Assembly: GCF_001570365.1 (NCBI RefSeq)
Contig: NZ_BBYK01000052.1
Location: 62,001 to 126,000 of the forward strand
From: Microtetraspora fusca
GTDB lineage: Bacteria; Actinomycetota; Actinomycetes; Streptosporangiales; Streptosporangiaceae
DNA: 64,000 nt
Direction of reading: 5' to 3'
This document shows positions 28,352 to 36,886 of the stretch, one piece after another. The stretch's first letter is position 1, and each line of letters starts with the position of its first letter. The translations under genes were made by a program, and so were the position numbers. The notes below the pieces were generated by a model. It was given only the letters and a program-made list of their open reading frames with translations. It had not been told where the DNA came from and ran no database searches.

Positions 28352-29701
28352 TCAGGAGGCGGCGAACCGGACGAGCCCGGCGGTGAGAGCGGCGGCCGCC
28401 GCGCACGCCACGATCACGAGATCGGTGCCCGTGGCGAGCCCCTGACCGGCGATGACCGCCGCGGTCAGCGCCGCGCCCACCGAGGAGCCCACGTACCGCG
28501 CGGTGTTGTTGGCCCCGGACCCCATGCTGGCCCGGTGCCGCGGCACGCTTTCGATCGCGAGGTGGGTGAGGGACCCGTTGAGCAGTCCGCTGCCGATCCC
28601 CGCGACCAGGAGCCCGGCGAGCGCCCGCGGCGCCGACCAATGGGCCGTCGTGCCGAGCAGGGCGAGGCTGCCGACGGCGGAGAGCAGCAGGCCGAGCGCG
28701 AGCCGGCCACGGGCGGCGAGCCGCAGTCGGGGAGCCAGGAGCGCGGCGACGAAGGACGTCCCGGACCAGACGGCGAAGACGGCGGCGGTGGCGAGCTGCG
28801 TCATGCCGAGGGCCGACTGGAGCACGGTCGGCAGATAGCTCATCAACCCGATGATCGCGATGCCGGTGACGAGCGCGCCGCCGGTGGCGACGAGGAACGA
28901 CGGGCTCTGGAACAGGCCCATGTCGATCAGCGGCTCCGGACGGCGGACCTCCACCAGGGCGAAGGCGGCCAGGAGAACGGCCGCCGCGGCCAGGGACGCG
29001 AGCACGACCGGCCGGGACCAGCCGAGCCGTCCCTCGGTCACGCCGGTCACCAGGGCGGCGAGCCCGAGGGTGAGCGTGACGGCGCCGGGCACGTCGAGCC
29101 GCCGCCCCGGCCGCGGCTCCGTCCGCGCGGGCAGCGTACGTGCCGCCAGCACGGCCAGCACGACGGAGCAGGCGGCCGTCAGCCAGTACACGCCGCGCCA
29201 GCTCGACAGCGCGGCGAGCCCGCCCGACACCAGGGGGCCGACCGCGATGCCCAGGCCGAGCATCGCGCCGTACCATCCCGTGGCCCGCGCCCGCTCGGGA
29301 CCCGGGGGAACGACCTCGCCGACCACGCCCAGGCTGGCGGCGAGCAGCGCCGCGCTGGCCACCCCCTGAACGATGCGGCCGAACACGAACATCGGCACAT
29401 CTCCCGCGAGGGCCACGATCGCGCTCGACACCGCGAGCGACGCCATGCCGATGACGTAGACGCGCCGGCGGCCGTGATCGTCGGCGAGCCCTCCGGCGAG
29501 GAGGAGTGACACCGCGAGACCCAGGGTGACGGCGTTCAACATCCAGACCGGGCCGGTGGGACCGGCGTCGAGCGCGCGGGCGGCCTCCGGCAGCGTGACC
29601 ATCGGCGCGGTGTAGTTGACCAGCGCGAGCAGCGGCGCCGCGCACGCGACCGCGAGGGTCGCCGGCCTGGCCCGTAAGGGAGCCGGGGTCTCGACCAGCA
29701 C
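28352..29701 (-). CDS. MFS drug-type exporter
   Basis: A 449-residue MFS transporter. Hydrophobic helices run through most of the length; motif A appears as GGLADDHGRRRVYV near residue 66 and a motif C-like GLGIAVGPLVSGGLAAL near 150. The frame extends upstream to 29812, but that part covers two operator palindromes; GTG at 29701 with GGAGG 4 bases before it is the better start. Divergent from an HxlR regulator across two GTTCA-N5-TGAAC sites, so efflux of a toxic or redox-active compound under HxlR control is likely. Confidence 0.88.
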   Translation of the reverse strand: MLVETPAPLRARPATLAVACAAPLLALVNYTAPMVTLPEAARALDAGPTGPVWMLNAVTLGLAVSLLLAGGLADDHGRRRVYVIGMASLAVSSAIVALAGDVPMFVFGRIVQGVASAALLAASLGVVGEVVPPGPERARATGWYGAMLGLGIAVGPLVSGGLAALSSWRGVYWLTAACSVVLAVLAARTLPARTEPRPGRRLDVPGAVTLTLGLAALVTGVTEGRLGWSRPVVLASLAAAAVLLAAFALVEVRRPEPLIDMGLFQSPSFLVATGGALVTGIAIIGLMSYLPTVLQSALGMTQLATAAVFAVWSGTSFVAALLAPRLRLAARGRLALGLLLSAVGSLALLGTTAHWSAPRALAGLLVAGIGSGLLNGSLTHLAIESVPRHRASMGSGANNTARYVGSSVGAALTAAVIAGQGLATGTDLVIVACAAAAALTAGLVRFAAS

Positions 29702-29713
29702 AGGACCTCCAAG

Positions 29714-29728
29714 GTTCAGCCATTGAAC
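29714..29728. promoter_or_regulatory. HxlR operator site 1
   Basis: GTTCAGCCATTGAAC is a perfect GTTCA-N5-TGAAC palindrome, 13 bp upstream of the exporter start. Confidence 0.7.
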
Positions 29729-29753
29729 TGACGGCGTGACGATAACACGGGTC

Positions 29754-29770
29754 AGTTCAGTGAATGAACT
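29754..29770. promoter_or_regulatory. HxlR operator site 2
   Basis: AGTTCAGTGAATGAACT is a perfect AGTTCA-N5-TGAACT palindrome, with centre 41 bp from site 1 (about four helical turns) and 29 bp upstream of the HxlR start. Confidence 0.7.
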
Positions 29771-29798
29771 AGGATGGGGTGAAAGGAGGGCGCCGCTG

Positions 29799-30317
29799 AT
29801 GGGGCTCGGCAAGAACTACGAGGGGCAGGACTGCTCCCTCGCCCGGTCACTGGAACTGCTCGGCGAGCGGTGGACGCTGCTCATCGTGCGCGACGCGCTG
29901 TACGGCGTGCGCCGGTACGGCGACTTCCTCTCCCACCTCGACATCCCGAGGGCGGTCCTCTCCCAGCGGCTGTCCGCGCTGGTGGACGCGGGGGTCATGG
30001 AACGGCGCCGCTATCAGGAGTCCCCGCCGCGCGAGGAGTACGTCCTGACCGGCAAGGGGAAGGAGCTATGGCCGCCGGTGCTCGCCCTCGCCCAGTGGGG
30101 CGAACGGCACATGAGCGCCGCGGGGCCGCGCCGCGTCTTCCGCCACGTCCCCTGCGACGCGCCGATCGGCGCGGGCGCCACCTGCTCGGTGTGCGGGGCG
30201 CACGTGCCCGCCGGGGAGGTCGAGATATGGCCCGGTCCCGGCGCCGACCTCACCCGCGAGGACCCGGTGAGCGTGGCCCTGCGCGGGCCGCACCGGATGC
30301 TGGAACCGCTGCCCTGA
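29799..30317 (+). CDS. HxlR-family transcriptional regulator
   Basis: A 172-residue regulator with the HxlR winged helix: CSLARSLELLGERWTLLIVR at the start, then FLSHLDIPRAVLSQRLSALVDAGV. The conserved N-terminal Cys of the family (Cys in GQDCSLA, near residue 10), often redox- or aldehyde-sensing, is present. A C-terminal extension contains CSVCGAHVPAGE and an upstream Cys, a possible zinc knuckle, which is a common but not universal addition. The in-frame ATG at 29736 is rejected: it overlaps the operator region, and the ATG at 29799 has GGAGG 9 bases before it. It probably represses the divergent exporter. Confidence 0.92.
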   Translation: MGLGKNYEGQDCSLARSLELLGERWTLLIVRDALYGVRRYGDFLSHLDIPRAVLSQRLSALVDAGVMERRRYQESPPREEYVLTGKGKELWPPVLALAQWGERHMSAAGPRRVFRHVPCDAPIGAGATCSVCGAHVPAGEVEIWPGPGADLTREDPVSVALRGPHRMLEPLP

Positions 30318-30338
30318 CCTCCGCCCGGCCTTCCGGCG

Positions 30339-31157
30339 TCAGCGCCGCTGGCAGGCGGGACACCAGAACAGGTTGCGCGCCTCCAGGTCGGCGGTGCGGA
30401 TCTCGCCTCCGCAGATGTGGCAGTGCTGCCCGGCCCGGCGGTAGACGTACACCTCGCCGCCGTGGTCGTCCACGCGCGGCGGCCGCCCCATGGCCTCGGG
30501 CATGTGCTCGGGGCGTACGGTGTCGATCCGGCCCGAGGCGGCGCCGTCGCGCATGAGTGCGACGAGGTCCGCCCAGATGGCCTCCCACTCGGCGCGGCTC
30601 AACTCGCGGCCGGGGCGGTAGGGGTCGATCCCGTGACGGAAGAGCACCTCGGCCCGGTAGACGTTGCCGACCCCGGCGATCACCTTCTGGTCCATGAGCA
30701 GCGCGGCGATCGCCACGCCTGATCGGGTGATCCGCGACCAGGCGCGTTCGGGGTCGTCGTGCGGCCGCAGCGGGTCGGGTCCGAGGCGGTCGTGCACCGC
30801 CCGCTTCTCTCCGGCGGTGATGAGCTCGCAGGCCGTGGGCCCGCGCAGGTCGGCGTAATCCCGCTCGTTTTCCAGGCGGAGCCGTACGGCGCCGACGGGT
30901 GCGGGGGCGGGGGCCGGGCCGAAGGCGACCTTCCCGTACAAACCGAGGTGGACGCGCACCCAGCCGTGGCCGTCGAACCCCTCGAAGCCGAGGAAGAGAT
31001 GCTTGCCGTGGGCGTCGGTCACGGCCATGCGCTGCCCGTCGATCAGGGCCGCGCTGTCGGAGAACTTGCCCTGCGGGCTGCTCGCCGCGACCACGCCGCC
31101 CGTGAACCGCCGGCCGTACTCGGCCGCGAGCAGGTGGATGATGTGACCTTCGGGCAT
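30339..31157 (-). CDS. Fpg/Nei-family DNA glycosylase (Nei2-like)
   Basis: A 272-residue bifunctional DNA glycosylase/AP lyase that removes oxidised bases. The N-terminal MPEGHIIH provides the catalytic Pro and Glu after Met removal. The helix-two-turn-helix region follows at about 155-230 (AGVGNVYRAEVLFRHGI), and the C-terminal zinc finger reads CHICGGEIR, then FWCPAC. The MPEGH start and sequence resemble actinobacterial endonuclease VIII (Nei2) rather than Fpg. Gene is convergent with HxlR, with a 21-bp gap. No SOS box is seen. Confidence 0.92.
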   Translation of the reverse strand: MPEGHIIHLLAAEYGRRFTGGVVAASSPQGKFSDSAALIDGQRMAVTDAHGKHLFLGFEGFDGHGWVRVHLGLYGKVAFGPAPAPAPVGAVRLRLENERDYADLRGPTACELITAGEKRAVHDRLGPDPLRPHDDPERAWSRITRSGVAIAALLMDQKVIAGVGNVYRAEVLFRHGIDPYRPGRELSRAEWEAIWADLVALMRDGAASGRIDTVRPEHMPEAMGRPPRVDDHGGEVYVYRRAGQHCHICGGEIRTADLEARNLFWCPACQRR

Positions 31158-31236
31158 CGGCGGGCAGCGCTCCGGGGAGTCGGGGGAGAGGGGAGCCCCA
31201 CCATATCCGGGTTCCGGGCCGCCCCGGGGGCGCGGG

Positions 31237-31689
31237 TCAGTCGGTCTCGAACGCGAGCCGGTCGGTGAGCCAGCGGTGGAACTTGATCGCGTACCTGACC
31301 CAGTGGGCGACCACGGTGGTGAGGTGTTCGCGGGTGACGCCGGCCCCGATGTAGAGCTGGGAGTCGCCCACGATGCGGAGCACGCCGCTGTCCTGGGTGA
31401 AGGTGTAGACCTTCGGCCACATGGTGTCGGCGTTCCACTCGTTCAGCGCGGTGACCAGTGTCGGCTTGTCGTCGACCGAGTAGTGCCGGTCATAGAAGGT
31501 GCGGATCGTGAACAGGTCGCCCTCGGAGCCGAACAGGAAGTAGACCGTGAGCTCCGGCGTGGCGATTGCGATGTCGCCCTCGGCGTCGAGGGTGTGGTCG
31601 AGGGCCAACTCGTCCAGGATCTGGGTGATCAACTCCTGATCGGGCCGGACGACCGCTGGGGAAGGGGTCACGGCCCCATCCTGCACCAT
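31237..31689 (-). CDS. YbjN-domain protein
   Basis: A 150-residue YbjN-type protein, resembling type III secretion chaperone folds. The typical order is seen: an N-terminal helix (QELITQILDELALDHT), the FLFGSEGDLFTIRTFYDRHY strand pair, and a helix with NEWNADTMWPKVYTF. Such proteins are common in actinobacteria and are thought to act in stress or protein binding; no reaction is known. The start is uncertain: the ATG at 31689 lacks a ribosome site, and a GTG six codons later is possible. Confidence 0.85.
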   Translation of the reverse strand: MVQDGAVTPSPAVVRPDQELITQILDELALDHTLDAEGDIAIATPELTVYFLFGSEGDLFTIRTFYDRHYSVDDKPTLVTALNEWNADTMWPKVYTFTQDSGVLRIVGDSQLYIGAGVTREHLTTVVAHWVRYAIKFHRWLTDRLAFETD

Positions 31690-31792
31690 CAGATCCAGCG
31701 AGGGGGACTGCCCTGTTCACCTGGCAGGGAATCGCTTCCTTGATATGACCACGAAGTGCGCGACACGCCCCGGATGCCCGGGGTTCCGCGGT

Positions 31793-31810
31793 CCGCCCGC
31801 GCGCGGGCGG
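31793..31810. terminator. Palindromic GC hairpin
   Basis: CCGCCCGCGCGCGGGCGG is an exact 18-bp palindrome, 107 bp downstream of the flavin-binding gene on the minus strand. A further dyad, CCCCGG-N4-CCGGGG, lies just beyond. The 228-bp gap 31690-31917 otherwise shows nothing. Confidence 0.45.
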
Positions 31811-31917
31811 TAGGCACCCTGCGCACGACGGCGGCGAACCTGGAGCCGGCCGGGCGGTACGCCCGAGGCCGCCGCCCGGAGGTGGCGGCCGTCCCAACCG
31901 TCTCGGCGCCCGCGTCG

Positions 31918-32571
31918 TCAGCCGAGGCGGGTGCCGGCCCGGAGCCGTACGTGCTCGGGGACCTCGTGGGAGGCCGCCGGGTCGGTGACGGGGGGCTGCC
32001 AGGTGGCGGCGAGCGGCAGCACGCCCGCCCACACGTCGTGCGGGTCGTCGGCGTCGTCCGGCGGCCCTTGGCGGACCTTGACCGAGGCCTCCTCCAGCGA
32101 GACGGCCAGGATCGTGGTGGCCGCCAGTTCCTTGCGGTTCGGGCGGCGCGCGTAGTCCCACTGGCCCGGGGCGGTGTGCTCGGTGAGGATCCGGAGCGCC
32201 TCCAGCTTCTCCTCGCCCTCCAGCGGGCGGGGCACTCCGTAGATCATCGCGCTGCGGTAGTTGACGCCGTGCTCGAACACCGACCGGGCCAGCACCAGGC
32301 CGTCGACGTGGGTGACGGTCACGCACACGGGCGTCGGTCCGCCGGCCGCGAGGCTGCGGCTGGCGACCGAGCCGTGGATGTACAGATTGTCGGAGTCGAA
32401 GCCGTAGGCAGTGGGCACCACCATGGGCGCGCCGTCCACGATCACTCCGAGATGGCAGACGAACCCGGCTTCAAGCACGTCGAACAGCTCTGCCCTGTTC
32501 GTACGGCCTTGCTCGCGCAGCCTGCGGTGCCGGGTTCGTTCTGTTGACGACAAGTCGGACATGTCACGCAT
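31918..32571 (-). CDS. Pyridoxamine 5'-phosphate oxidase-related flavin-binding protein
   Basis: A 217-residue split-barrel flavin-binding protein. Typical parts are the GFVCHLGVIVDGAPMVVPTA strand pair, GFDSDNLYIHGSVASRSL for flavin phosphate contacts, and SVFEHGVNYRSAMIYG. Relatives include FMN-dependent proteins of unknown role, often in stress tolerance or nitro-drug reduction. The start codon (32569-32571) lies inside a 7-7-7 inverted repeat, so binding there would block initiation. A 58-residue gene lies 40 bp upstream on the same strand. Confidence 0.87.
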   Translation of the reverse strand: MRDMSDLSSTERTRHRRLREQGRTNRAELFDVLEAGFVCHLGVIVDGAPMVVPTAYGFDSDNLYIHGSVASRSLAAGGPTPVCVTVTHVDGLVLARSVFEHGVNYRSAMIYGVPRPLEGEEKLEALRILTEHTAPGQWDYARRPNRKELAATTILAVSLEEASVKVRQGPPDDADDPHDVWAGVLPLAATWQPPVTDPAASHEVPEHVRLRAGTRLG

Positions 32572-32581
32572 GAGGTGACAT
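32561..32581. promoter_or_regulatory. Inverted repeat over the start of the flavin-binding gene
   Basis: ATGTCACGCATGAGGTGACA plus T forms a perfect ATGTCAC-N7-GTGACAT dyad that includes the ATG start codon of the downstream gene. It could be a repressor operator or an mRNA hairpin hiding the start. Confidence 0.5.
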
Positions 32582-32611
32582 CAAATCAGTAGACGGGCGC
32601 CGCCGGGAAGG

Positions 32612-32788
32612 TCAGGCGGCCGAGGTCGGGCCGGGCTTCGGGAAACGGATGACGTTGCGGCCGGCGTATGCCCGCATGTCCACGATCTTGTCATCGCGCT
32701 TCGGCTTGCGGCGCAGTACGGACCTGATGTCCCGCACCTTGCCGAACGTGTCGAGCGACTCGTCGAGCGACGTGACCACCCTCAGCAT
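32612..32788 (-). CDS. Small basic protein, 58 residues, unknown
   Basis: An open frame of 58 codons starting MLRVVTSLDESLDTFGKVRD and containing KPKRDDKIVDMRAYAGRNVI. Composition and codon third positions look coding, and GGGGGGATCGGAAG directly precedes the ATG. It has about a quarter charged residues and no membrane segment. It lies 40 bp upstream of the flavin-binding gene on the same strand and may be its operon partner. I do not recognise the family. Confidence 0.6.
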   Translation of the reverse strand: MLRVVTSLDESLDTFGKVRDIRSVLRRKPKRDDKIVDMRAYAGRNVIRFPKPGPTSAA

Positions 32789-32829
32789 CTTCCGATCCCC
32801 CCGACCGTGATGATTCCGTTATTTACCGA

Positions 32830-32880
32830 GATGTCTACCGATCTACCCGTAAAACTGGTGTAAAGCGGTGATGTCTAACG
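32830..32880. repeat. Direct repeats in the AT-rich region between the 58-residue gene and the kinase
   Basis: GATGTCTACCG (32830-32840) and GATGTCTAACG (32870-32880) are 10/11 identical and exactly 40 bp apart; a third partial copy, ATCTACCCG, follows the first. The gap 32789-33045 is unusually AT-rich for this window and should hold divergent promoters; these repeats may be operators. Confidence 0.45.
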
Positions 32881-33045
32881 GGATATTTGTGACTAATGTG
32901 CCATGACCTGTTGGCGAGCCCTCCGCCGGGGTGGCCCGGAGCCGTCGCCGCCCGGGTCCCCGTACGGGCGGCGGCCTCCCGTACGGCCTGGCGCTTTATC
33001 GAAACGAGACGAAACGCGATCGCGGTCGCGGACGTCAGATGATGC

Positions 33046-36000
33046 GTGGTGTCGGGAACGTTGATCGCGGAGGACCCCAGGCGGCTGGGTGACTACTGGC
33101 TCGCCGGACGGCTCGGCGCGGGCGGGCAGGGGGTGGTCTACGAGGCGTACGACCCCGCCGGGCGCCGCGTCGCCATCAAGGTGCTGCACGGGGAGGCGGC
33201 GCAGGACCCGGAGCTGCGCCGCCGGTTCGCCCGCGAGGCGGAGGCGGCCCGCCGGGTCGCGTCGTTCTGCACCGCCCAGGTGATCGACGCGGTCCTCGAC
33301 GGGCCCCGGCCGTACATCGTGAGCGAGTACGTCGAGGGAGCCAGCCTGCGCCAGGCGGTCGCCGGAGGCCGCCTGTTCACCGGGGACGACCTGCACCGCC
33401 TGGCCACCGCCGTGGCGACGGCGATCGCGGCGATCCACGACGCCGGGGTGGTCCACCGCGACCTCAAGCCCGACAACGTGCTGCTCGGCCCGGACGGCCC
33501 GCGCGTCATCGACTTCGGCGTCGCCCGCGCGCGCGACATGTCCCTCACCGCGACCGGACTGGTGGCCGGGACCCCCACCTACATGGCCCCCGAGGTGTTC
33601 GTCGGCGAGCGGGCCGGGCCGCCCGCCGACCTGTTCGCCTGGGGCGGCATCGTCCTGTACGCCGCCACCGGCGCGGACCCGTTCAGCGCGGAGAGCCTGG
33701 GCGGCGTCATGCATCGCGTGCTCTCCGAGGACCCCGATCTCGGCGAGCTCCCGAACTCGCTGCGCCCCCTCGTCGCGGCCGCGCTGGCGAAGGACCCGAA
33801 CGCCCGCCCGGACGCGCGCGAGCTGCTGCACGGCCTGATCTCCGCACCCCGAGGCGTCGCCGCGGAGGACCTGCTGGTCCTCGGCAGCGCCGAGGCCGGG
33901 CTGCTGCCCGGACCGGAGGTCGCCGACCCGGGGCTCGGCCCGCTCGCGGAGGAGAGGTACGGCGCGCTCGGCCAGCCGGAGCGCGAGCTGGTGCCCGAGG
34001 TGCTCCTCCGGCTCGCGACCGTGACCGACGACGGCGAGGTCGCCACCAGACGGGCCGCGCGCGCCGAACTGCTCGACGGCCGTACGGAGGAGGAGACCGC
34101 GGCGGTCGCGCGGGTCATCGAGACCTTCGGGCACCTGCTGGTCGAGCGTGACGGCGAGATCGAGTTCGCCCGCCCCGCGCTGATCCAGGCGTGGCCGCGC
34201 CTGCGCGCCTGGGTCCAGGCCGAACGCGAGGGACTCGCCGTGCTCCGCGAGATCACGGTCGCGGCGCGGCGGTGGAACCGCGGCGCGGACGGCGACCTCC
34301 TTCAGGGGGACCGGCTGGACACCGTACTGCGCTGGGCGGCGACCGGCCGTCGCCACCTCGCGCTGAGCCGTCTCGAACGCGACTTCCTCGACGCGGGGTC
34401 CGGGCTGGCCCGCCGCCGGGCCCGCCGCCGCCGGATCGTCACCGCCGCCCTCGCCGTGCTGCTGGTGCTCGCCGTCGGCTTCGGGGCCGCGACGGTCTGG
34501 CAGAGCGCCGCGGTGAACGAGCAGCGGTACCTGGCCGAGTCGCGCGGTCTCGCCTCCGCGGCCGACCGGCTGAGGGACACCGACCCCGTCAAAGGGATGC
34601 TGATGAGCGTCGCCGCCTGGCGGCTCGGCCACACCGACGAGGCGCGCGGCAGTCTGATCACCTCGCTCGGCCAGCGGGAGACGGGCGTGCTGTCGCTCAA
34701 GGGCGCCGCCCACGCGCTCAGCGGGGACGGGCGGACCGCCGCGTCGCTGGACGGCGACGGCGTGACGCTCTGGGACGCGCGCTCGGGACGGCGGATCGGC
34801 GGGTGGTCCGGGCTCGGCGTTCAGGGCAAGCACGTGCACTCGATCGCGTTGAGCGGGGACGGCCGGCTCCTCGCCGTCGCCGCCGGGCGGTGGGTGCGCG
34901 TCTGGGACGCGCGCACCGGACGGGCCACCGGGCGCGAACTGTTCCTCGGCACCGACACGTACGAAGCGCACTATCCGATCGAGATCGCGTTCGGGGCGAG
35001 CCCGCGCCTGCTGATCATCGGCTTCAGTGGCATGGTCCGCCTCTGGGACCTCGACACCGGGACGGCGAGCCCCAAACGGTCCGGCTACCTCGCGGACGCG
35101 GACCCGGCCGGCCGGATCGCGGCGATCGACGGCGTCGGCGGGCGCCCCCGGCTGTTCGACCTGCCCGGCGCGACCCCGCGCCGTACGCCCTCGGGCATCT
35201 GCGGCGGCTCGCTGCCGGCCTGGGCGGGTGAAGGGGTGGGACCGCAGGCGCTCGCGTTCAGCCCGGACGGCCGCAGGCTCGCCTGTGCCGCCAACGAGGG
35301 CGTCACGCTGACCGACCTCACGGCGGGTCGCACCGGACAGCCGTTCGGTCCGCCGGTGGCGGGGCGGCCGGCGGTGACCTTCAGCGCGGACGGCAGGTTC
35401 CTCGCGGTCCGCGCCGAGGGGGCCATCACGGTGTGGCGGGTGGCGGACCAGACGTCGCTCCTCGTCCAGCCGACGCTGGGGGAGGCCGCGCAGGTGCGCT
35501 TCGACCGGGACGGAGGGGCGCTGCGGTACATCGTGGACGACACTCTCCACACGGTCGGCATCGCGGACCTGACCGGCCCGCTCAGGGCGGGACCGGCCGA
35601 CGAGTCCGCCGTGCTCACTCCGGACGGCAGGTACGCCGTCCACGGCGCGGGCGACGGCGCCGTCGCGTTCCGGGACGCGGGGACCGGCCGGCCCGCGGGC
35701 GCGTCCGTCCCGATCACGGCGTCGTTGCAGGCGGTCGCCTTCAGCCGCGACGCGCGGATCATGGCGGTCGCCGACGACGAGGGCCGCCGGGCCTGGGCCG
35801 TGGACCGGGTGAGCGGCCGGAAACTCGCGACGACCGAGGTCCGGGACGACCGTACGCAGACGATCCTCGGGGTCGCGGTCAGTCAGGACGGGACGAAAGC
35901 GGCCACGATCACGGGGACGTCGTCCACGGAAATGGAGGTCGGTGTCGGCGACCTGCGGACGGGCGCCTGGCGCACCGTCGCCAAGATCGCTGACGCGGCC

Positions 36001-36609
36001 GGCGGAACCGCCGCCTTCAGCCCCGACGGGCGGGACCTCGCCGTCCTCGGATCGGGCGCCGGCTACCTGGTCGACGTGGCCGACGGGAAGGTCCGGACCT
36101 TCGGAGCCACCGCTCAGACGCTCACGGCGGTCGCCTTCCACCCCCGTGCGCCCATCGTCGTGACGGGGGACTTCGCGGGTCGGGTGATCGCGTGGAACTC
36201 GCGGACGGGCGAGCGCCGCGGCGCGGTGCTTCCGCAACGGCGGCCGGTGTCCGCCGTGGCGTTCAGCCCGGACGGCTCGCTCCTGGCCGTCGCGGCGGGA
36301 CAGGGCGTCCGGCTGTGGGACGTCGAGGCCGGGACGGCGGTCGGGGAGCCGGTCGGCACCTTCGGGTCCGGCGTGGTGTCGGTGGCCTTCCGCAGCGACG
36401 CCTCGGCGCCCGGAGCGGACGGTTCCGGCGGACTCGCGGTGGTCGGCCTGGACGGGAGCGGCGCGGTCGCGTCCCGGCCGGTGACGCCGGACGCCGTCGC
36501 CGCCGCGGTGTGCGCGCGGGCGGGCCGGACGCTGACCGAAGCCGAGTGGCGGGAATACCTTCCCGGCCTGCCGTACGAGGACGTCTGCCCGGGAGGCGTC
36601 CGACCTTAG
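33046..36609 (+). CDS. Receptor-like Ser/Thr protein kinase with C-terminal WD40-type beta-propeller
   Basis: A 1187-residue membrane kinase. The N-terminal kinase domain (about 15-270) has the glycine loop GRLGAGGQGVVYEAYD, the ATP lysine in VAIKVL, the catalytic loop HRDLKPDNVLL and the DFGVAR and APEV motifs. A linker of about 200 residues (270-460) resembles the novel-STAND/WD40 kinase linker. One transmembrane helix, VTAALAVLLVLAVGFGAATV, lies near 470. The remaining 700 residues hold many WD40-like blades (FSPDGRRLA, FSADGRFLAV, FSPDGSLLAV), probably two propellers or one plus a partial, placed outside the membrane. GTGs at 33046 and 33049 are alternative starts. Probably senses an extracytoplasmic ligand and phosphorylates targets inside the cell. 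Confidence 0.93.
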   Translation: MVSGTLIAEDPRRLGDYWLAGRLGAGGQGVVYEAYDPAGRRVAIKVLHGEAAQDPELRRRFAREAEAARRVASFCTAQVIDAVLDGPRPYIVSEYVEGASLRQAVAGGRLFTGDDLHRLATAVATAIAAIHDAGVVHRDLKPDNVLLGPDGPRVIDFGVARARDMSLTATGLVAGTPTYMAPEVFVGERAGPPADLFAWGGIVLYAATGADPFSAESLGGVMHRVLSEDPDLGELPNSLRPLVAAALAKDPNARPDARELLHGLISAPRGVAAEDLLVLGSAEAGLLPGPEVADPGLGPLAEERYGALGQPERELVPEVLLRLATVTDDGEVATRRAARAELLDGRTEEETAAVARVIETFGHLLVERDGEIEFARPALIQAWPRLRAWVQAEREGLAVLREITVAARRWNRGADGDLLQGDRLDTVLRWAATGRRHLALSRLERDFLDAGSGLARRRARRRRIVTAALAVLLVLAVGFGAATVWQSAAVNEQRYLAESRGLASAADRLRDTDPVKGMLMSVAAWRLGHTDEARGSLITSLGQRETGVLSLKGAAHALSGDGRTAASLDGDGVTLWDARSGRRIGGWSGLGVQGKHVHSIALSGDGRLLAVAAGRWVRVWDARTGRATGRELFLGTDTYEAHYPIEIAFGASPRLLIIGFSGMVRLWDLDTGTASPKRSGYLADADPAGRIAAIDGVGGRPRLFDLPGATPRRTPSGICGGSLPAWAGEGVGPQALAFSPDGRRLACAANEGVTLTDLTAGRTGQPFGPPVAGRPAVTFSADGRFLAVRAEGAITVWRVADQTSLLVQPTLGEAAQVRFDRDGGALRYIVDDTLHTVGIADLTGPLRAGPADESAVLTPDGRYAVHGAGDGAVAFRDAGTGRPAGASVPITASLQAVAFSRDARIMAVADDEGRRAWAVDRVSGRKLATTEVRDDRTQTILGVAVSQDGTKAATITGTSSTEMEVGVGDLRTGAWRTVAKIADAAGGTAAFSPDGRDLAVLGSGAGYLVDVADGKVRTFGATAQTLTAVAFHPRAPIVVTGDFAGRVIAWNSRTGERRGAVLPQRRPVSAVAFSPDGSLLAVAAGQGVRLWDVEAGTAVGEPVGTFGSGVVSVAFRSDASAPGADGSGGLAVVGLDGSGAVASRPVTPDAVAAAVCARAGRTLTEAEWREYLPGLPYEDVCPGGVRP

Positions 36610-36622
36610 GTCTTCGTCGAGG

Positions 36623-36808
36623 TCAGCCCTCGGCGGAGGCCTCCCAGAGGGAGCAGGGGCGGACGGCGTGGTGGTGGTAGATCATGCCGACGGGCTCGCG
36701 GGTGGCGAGCGTCTCCACCTGCTGGCCGCCCGGCCCGCAGACGCAATCGGGGCTGCCCTCATGGCTGATGACGTCGTCGAGTGGCATCACATGAACGAAG
36801 TTGGCCAT
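36623..36808 (-). CDS. Small conserved-looking protein with HEGSPDCVCGP motif
   Basis: A 61-residue protein starting MANFVHVMPLDDVISHEGSP and continuing DCVCGP, GGQQVETL and MIYHHHAVRP. The H-E-x3-D-C-V-C-G-P pattern and the His run before the end recur in small actinobacterial and actinophage proteins of unknown function as I recall them; the cysteines and histidines suggest metal binding. AAAGGGA lies upstream of the ATG, and TAATAT in the AT-rich 36809-36886 gap is a likely -10. It lies downstream of the SapA-like gene on the same strand and is convergent with the kinase. Confidence 0.65.
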   Translation of the reverse strand: MANFVHVMPLDDVISHEGSPDCVCGPGGQQVETLATREPVGMIYHHHAVRPCSLWEASAEG

Positions 36809-36886
36809 GGGGGCATCCCTTTCGCGTCAATTAACCCCCGATATTACCTCAAATTCGGACAAAAGGGATAAAGGTGAGCTTTCTGG

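Noticed and set aside
32893-36237. A long open frame antisense to the Ser/Thr kinase
   Set aside because: It mirrors the GC-rich codon pattern of the kinase, is Arg/Gly/Ala/Pro-rich and has no domain; the kinase frame has full motifs. The same holds for long antisense frames over nrdJ, the tandem AAA+ gene, leuS and parE.
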